Of a stretch of 6,672 nucleotides of DNA, positions 6,224 through 6,672 are shown piece after piece. This stretch comes from an archaeon. Lineage in GTDB: Archaea > Asgardarchaeota > Hermodarchaeia > Hermodarchaeales > Hermodarchaeaceae. Where the stretch lies: the NCBI GenBank assembly GCA_016550395.1, contig JABXGY010000178.1, positions 1-6,672 of the forward strand, written 5' to 3'. Under the pieces are notes generated by a model, which saw nothing but the letters and a program-made list of their open reading frames with translations, was not told where the DNA came from and did not search any database. The translations under genes were made by a program, and so were the position numbers. Every line of letters starts with the position of its first letter. Position 1 is the first letter of the stretch.

Positions 6224-6230
6224 ATCCCTC
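6224..6230 (-). promoter_or_regulatory. Ribosome binding site of the TrmB-like gene
   Basis: GAGGGAT on the - strand ends 5 nt before the ATG at 6216-6218; the GAGGG core is 7 nt away, a normal distance, and it supports this start. Confidence 0.55.
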
Positions 6231-6309
6231 AATAAACGGAAACCTTTAGCTTCCCTATCTCCCATTTCTACAGTAACTCCTAATTATGTTTTTACCGCCC
6301 AGCCCTTTG

Positions 6310-6317
6310 TTTATAAA
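6310..6317. promoter_or_regulatory. Symmetrical TATA box in the divergent region
   Basis: TTTATAAA is a perfect palindrome and could be used in either direction. On the - strand it would start transcription near 6288, about 70 nt before the TrmB-like ATG. On the + strand it would give a leader of about 115 nt for the iron-sulfur subunit gene, which has a nearer TATA candidate at 6426-6431. Confidence 0.5.
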
Positions 6318-6330
6318 TGATTTTTGTTTA

Positions 6331-6347
6331 TCCGTAGCAAGTACGGA
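6331..6347. promoter_or_regulatory. Perfect palindrome, operator candidate
   Basis: TCCGTA (6331-6336), a 5-nt spacer GCAAG and TACGGA (6342-6347) make a 17-bp site with perfect 6-bp arms. It lies 14 bp from the TTTATAAA box, upstream for the TrmB-like gene and across the start region for + strand transcription. The size and symmetry fit a dimeric winged-helix regulator, possibly the neighbouring TrmB-like protein itself (inference). Confidence 0.45.
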
Positions 6348-6425
6348 ATATCAAAAAAGTGCCAAGTTGAACCACCATTAGACATTTTAGGCGCTCGATG
6401 TCGTAACCATTTGAACCTGTGGTTG

Positions 6426-6431
6426 TATATA
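6426..6431 (+). promoter_or_regulatory. TATA-like element before the iron-sulfur subunit gene
   Basis: TATATA lies 24 nt before ATG 6455, which would make a leaderless or nearly leaderless transcript. A 5-bp inverted repeat, AACCA (6405-6409) and TGGTT (6420-6424), lies directly upstream. A Shine-Dalgarno-like AAGGGA at 6441-6446 argues instead for a leader starting further upstream, so the true promoter is uncertain. Confidence 0.35.
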
Positions 6432-6454
6432 GCGTCATTGAAGGGACGAATTGC

Positions 6455-6672
6455 ATGCTAGGAAAAATCAAAACTACTGCATTTCTAATAGCAAAAAAGA
6501 ATCTTGCTAAGTTTGTTTCAAAACTAAACCACGTGCTCACAGTGTATGGACCAGTGGCGCATCAGTCGAAATTTAAATTTGACACGATTACAAGTGGCAA
6601 ACAGCTTCGTCTTGACTACGAAACAACCATTCTTCCACCCAAAAAATATTTTATCCCACCAAAACAGGAAAC
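6455..6672 (+). CDS. N-terminal part of a sulfhydrogenase-beta/AsrA-like 4Fe-4S electron-transfer subunit (3' truncated by window)
   Basis: The first 72 residues are visible and the frame runs off the right edge. YGPV (31-34) and LDYETTILPPKKYFIPP (53-69) match the N-terminal domain of the HydB/AsrA group, iron-sulfur subunits of cytoplasmic NiFe sulfhydrogenases (group 3b) and of anaerobic sulfite reductase. There the PPKKxFxP motif precedes the two 4Fe-4S clusters, which would lie beyond the window. Family role: carrying electrons between a flavin subunit and the catalytic subunits. In an operon one expects a flavin subunit (HydG-like) and NiFe small and large subunits downstream; none can be seen here. 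ATG 6455 is preceded by AAGGGA with an 8-nt spacer. It is divergent from the TrmB-like gene, which may control it (inference). Stand-alone heterodisulfide-reductase-linked homologues are the main alternative. Confidence 0.7.
   Translation, partial: MLGKIKTTAFLIAKKNLAKFVSKLNHVLTVYGPVAHQSKFKFDTITSGKQLRLDYETTILPPKKYFIPPKQE

Noticed and set aside
6328..6540. Open frame of 70 codons on the - strand
   Set aside because: It overlaps the start of the iron-sulfur subunit gene antisense and covers the divergent promoter region; it looks like a chance frame.

Overview
The window reads as a piece of an archaeal chromosome, and the gene content suggests an Asgard-type lineage (a tentative guess; Thorarchaeia-like would fit). 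Evidence for archaea: TATA-like promoter elements (such as CTTTAAATT at 1708-1716) sit at plausible distances upstream of genes. The proteins also have archaeal flavour: an Lrp/AsnC regulator, a stand-alone CinA/MoCF-type protein without the PncC domain, a TrmB-like winged-helix protein, a sulfhydrogenase-beta-like iron-sulfur protein, and the tail of an MtdA/MtdB-like C1 dehydrogenase. No rRNA, tRNA, CRISPR array or insertion sequence was recognised, and base composition looks even throughout.

Layout, left to right. (1) 3-224, + strand: C-terminal 73 residues of a probable methylene-tetrahydromethanopterin/methylene-tetrahydrofolate dehydrogenase. (2) 225-391: a convergent spacer with three small hairpins. 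(3) 392-1489, - strand: a two-gene unit, lrp-like regulator then maf-like nucleotide pyrophosphatase, 12 nt apart. (4) 1490-1770: a divergent control region with a TATA-like box for each side and several short repeats around the lrp promoter. (5) 1771-1980, + strand: a small acidic helical protein of unknown function whose stop codon overlaps the stop of the next, converging gene. (6) 1977-4252, - strand: a translationally coupled pair, an M20-type peptidase homologue followed by a CinA-like protein, with an ATGA overlap. (7) 4329-6218, - strand: a 629-residue protein with a TrmB-like winged helix, about 400 residues of helical/coiled-coil spacer and a TrmB/PLD-like C-terminal domain. (8) 6219-6454: a second divergent control region with a symmetrical TATA box and a perfect TCCGTA-N5-TACGGA palindrome. 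(9) 6455-6672, + strand: the start of a hydrogenase/sulfite-reductase-type iron-sulfur subunit.

How the genes may work together: the two edge genes belong to C1 and hydrogen/electron metabolism, while the middle is housekeeping (nucleotide clean-up by Maf and CinA) and regulation (Lrp and TrmB-like). The most striking observation is that the M20 homologue keeps its fold signatures but has lost three of the five expected metal ligands, including the bridging Asp, so it is probably not a normal di-zinc peptidase. The second is the TrmB-like protein with its very long helical insert. Neither amounts to proof of a new system, but both depart from their families in ways that can be tested.
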